Assembly: GCA_045837725.1 (NCBI GenBank)
Contig: JBEWZL010000152.1
Span: forward strand, 186,001 to 250,000
DNA from: Vermamoeba vermiformis
Lineage: Eukaryota > Tubulinea > Echinamoebida
Direction: 5' to 3'
Length of the DNA: 64,000 nucleotides
The position numbers were made by a program, and so were the translations under genes. Positions 61,422 through 64,000 of the stretch are shown in pieces (positions within the stretch are counted from its first letter, which is position 1; every line of letters starts with the position of its first letter). The notes under the pieces are model-generated. The model saw only the letters and a program-made list of their open reading frames with translations. It was not told the origin of the DNA and searched no databases.

Positions 61422-64000
61422 ATGGCCGAACCTAAAGAAAAAAAGTCAACGTCTATGAAGGACAGGCTGTCCAAGTTCCTTGGCATACCTGTCGAAGAGA
61501 AATCCGGACCCGATCTTCCAGAGATTATTAAAGTCTACGAACAGAGCAAAGAAGCGGATAAAAAAATAATTGCTGAATTATTAAAGACATTGAATAAGAG
61601 CAATCCAATTGACGTGCGTATGGCAATCGTGAAGGATTTTTGTACATTTATTCGGACTCACAGGTATGCAAAATAATTCTTATATTGCTTCGTATTAATG
61701 TAATTATCTAGTTATCTAATATTTAAAACATTTTATGCCATATAAATATAGCTTTACAAATTTAATTAATTGGATTTGGTACTGATCTGTTCTATTTTCA
61801 GAGTGGATGATCCTCGCATTGTCAGATCGTTATGGGTCGCATTTGAAGACTTTTTCAACGAGAACAGATCACGAGATGTTCATAAAGTAGGCTTCCTAAT
61901 GATGCAAGCAATGATCGAGGGACAGTACGATCGTCTGCAACTTCTTAGACCAGGTAAGCTTTAATGACGCAACTATATAAAATGAATATGTTATAATTAT
62001 ATCAATATTCTCGCAGAATTCTTTCGAGTCATACAACGAAGTTCAGATGCGTTCGCTGAGAAGTACTTGTCCATGTTTGCATTGACCAATCGGGGCAAAG
62101 ATATCTCACCATTTGAAGTAAGCATTATAATAAATACTACGCGACAAATTTATGGCTGAGGAAGGACGGATCTAACAATATTTTCGCAGGACGAAATTGG
62201 CTCTTTATATTCAGAGTGGCTAAATATCGAGTCCGATCATATTAAGCCTCTTTTGACATTAGTCACGAAGACAATCAAATACAGTTTCGCATTGATCGAT
62301 GAGCCGAACAAAGATTTGATTATTAGACGTGTTTGCGAGATCTCAAACTCTGCGTTGGATGTCGAGGTCGTTGAACGCTGCTTAAACTTACTCGAGGTGC
62401 TGGTACGTAGTATAATATATTAATAGTATTTCTAACGATCTTAGGTCTTACACGGCACCATTCCGGCCACGTGTTTAATGCCGATAATTTCGTCGTTGTG
62501 CCGTTCAGTGAATATCGAAAGATTCAGCACGATCAGCTGGCAAGTAATGCACGCTATATTGCAAACACATTGGGGCTATCAAGGCATCAAATGTCTTTGT
62601 TCATTGTTAGACGACTCGAACAACAGATCCCTAGTCAATTTACTTCGTGGCGCCGTGTTCTTTTTGAGCATGTCAGTTTGGGGATTCCAAAAAGTTCCAA
62701 ATCTGAATGTCAGCGCCACGACTATCTTGCCTTCATTGTTGAAAGTCTTATCTGGACGACAATTTATCGTGGCGTACGAAGTCGTCTTGGGCGTCAAAAG
62801 ACTCGTCAAGAAGTAAGTCCAAAATGATTTCCTTAATGACGCGATATTAATATTCGTGTATAGGTACGGGGCAGAGCTCAAGATCGAGTGGAACGTCATA
62901 TTCAATATCTTGTATAGTCTCAAAAGTTTCATGACTTCGACACCTGTCAGCGAACACACGTCACTTGTTGTAACCGTTCGAGAAATCTTAACGATGATAG
63001 AAGGTATGTCGAATGATAATATGATTCATAACATCTTTATCTTATACTTCATTTACAGAGTGGTACAAAAAGGGTCAATTTTTCGGTGATGACAAATTGC
63101 TGTTCCAACTGCTTGAAACATATGCCGTTCATAGACCAGAAGAGTCCACGTTCTTTATTATGGACAAAAAGATTGAAGAGATCAATCCTGCTAATGAACG
63201 ATGGCTTGATAATTTAGAACGATTAATAACGGTCTTTTTCGTCAATGACAAAAGAGTGCGCGTTCGTGAAAAGGTACCGTAATAAATATTTTCTTATGAA
63301 TATAATAATAACGCTATTATTAGGCATTTAATATCTTGCGTCAAAAGTTTGAAACGTTCAAGTTTTTGTACGGACCTGAAATAGCTCAAAAAGCTATTGT
63401 TCCAAACTTTGGTATGTTGCATACCGAAACGGATCCGACAATGCGAGATATGTAAGTTGACAAATATGAGGGTTAAATGCAGTACTAACGATTAAATTAA
63501 CTAGGAGCATTGCTTTTCTGGTCAATGTAGCGGAGAACTTGTACAGTTCGCAATTCTTTCAAATTATAGACCTTATTTATCAGCTTGCAGCAAAGTAAGT
63601 CCATAGTAATATAACTTGGTGGATAGACATTAACGGATATGATTGTTTTACAGTCCAAGCGCGAGCACAGAAACGCGCATTATTGCTACAACAGGCCTAT
63701 TGAACGTTTTTAAGACGAAATTCCCGTTCAAACGATACAACCAGACACTGTATATATTCGAAAAGCTGGTTAACTTAGTATCAGACGAGGAATTTGAAAT
63801 AAGGTACGTTGAATCAAACACAGATCTGCAGAACTGAATTTGTAACGCAATTTCCTTTTTAGGAAAGAGGTATTAAGCAAACTGCTGCAGCTTCGCGCAA
63901 ACGAGAAATATGAAATAGTGCTCGACGGAGTCACGTGCATTTATCTACGATGCACTCAGACAAACAGGACTTCCATTGGCCTATTTCCGATGACCAACTT
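61422..64000 (+). CDS. TSC2: Tuberin (TSC2), N-terminal part, runs off the window
   Basis: GTPase-activating partner in the TSC complex that restrains Rheb and TOR. Only the helical N-terminal region is present here; the Rap/Ran-GAP domain would lie downstream. Eleven or more exons join to MAEPKEKKSTSMKDRLSKFL, LPEIIKVYEQSKEADKKIIA, FFRVIQRSSDAFAEKYLSMF, then LRGAVFFLSMSVWGFQKVPN, ILPSLLKVLSGRQFIVAYEV, VLGVKRLVKKYGAELKIEWN, IEEINPANERWLDNLERLIT and VNVAENLYSSQFFQIIDLIY. These follow the human protein block by block (GAVFFVGMALWG, YEIVLSITRLIKKY, IHPAKDGWIQNLQALM in the same order). The last bases read IGLFPMTN, with no stop. Confidence 0.92.

Overview
The window is a gene-dense stretch of an intron-rich eukaryotic nuclear genome. 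Genes lie on both strands, most 100-400 bases apart. Nearly all are cut by short GT-AG introns of about 45-120 bases, and GC is moderate. The gene set is tuberin (TSC2), poly(ADP-ribose) glycohydrolase, an ALC1-type remodeler, makorin, RCHY1, RAD23, calreticulin, SARAF, a DOMON/copper monooxygenase, DUF4215-bearing surface proteins, amoeba-style 7TM proteins and F-box expansions. This suggests a free-living amoeboid protist, most likely an amoebozoan. That placement is inference; no rRNA or other marker is present.

Layout. 1-8 kb: the 3' part of an NMN adenylyltransferase (+), a small membrane protein with an EF-hand-like region (-), makorin (-), a RluA-type pseudouridine synthase (-) and an unknown gene (+). 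8.2-14 kb: three tandem paralogues beginning MGNT (probable myristoylation), with an F-box joined to a degenerate kinase-like domain; the third copy stops after the F-box. 14-24 kb, minus strand: an ALC1/CHD1L remodeler with macro and BRCT domains, SARAF, RCHY1 and an unrecognised gene. 23.9-24.9 kb (+): methionine sulfoxide reductase A with an in-frame TGA at the catalytic Cys and a SECIS-like hairpin in the 3' UTR, so a selenoprotein. 25-33 kb: an unknown gene, a large DUF4215 surface protein and a GH16 beta-glucanase. 33-43 kb: a BTB-like fragment, two closely related F-box genes and a seven-helix membrane protein between them. 43-46 kb: a DOMON + copper type II monooxygenase. 46.8-50.4 kb: PARG. 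50.7-53.6 kb: a single gene in which bacterial-type Hen1 (N-terminal domain plus RNA 2'-O-methyltransferase) is fused to a Pnkp-type RNA ligase. 53.7-60.6 kb: a NEDD8-like protein without the di-glycine, a class III aminotransferase, a TTAA-flanked MITE, calreticulin and RAD23. 61.4 kb to the end: the N-terminal half of tuberin.

Themes. ALC1 (activated by poly-ADP-ribose), PARG (removes it), NMNAT (makes NAD, its precursor) and RAD23 (XPC partner) all bear on DNA damage. Makorin, RCHY1, the F-box genes, the ubiquitin-like protein and RAD23 belong to the ubiquitin system. The GH16, DUF4215 and DOMON proteins have signal peptides and GPI-like tails. The most striking item is the Hen1-ligase fusion. 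In bacteria Hen1 and Pnkp together repair and immunise RNA cut by ribotoxins; here the Hen1 and ligase functions are in one eukaryotic gene and no kinase-phosphatase is in sight.

Three otherwise intact genes (calreticulin, the DOMON monooxygenase and the second F-box gene) each show one single-base frame break. Small assembly errors are therefore likely in this sequence.
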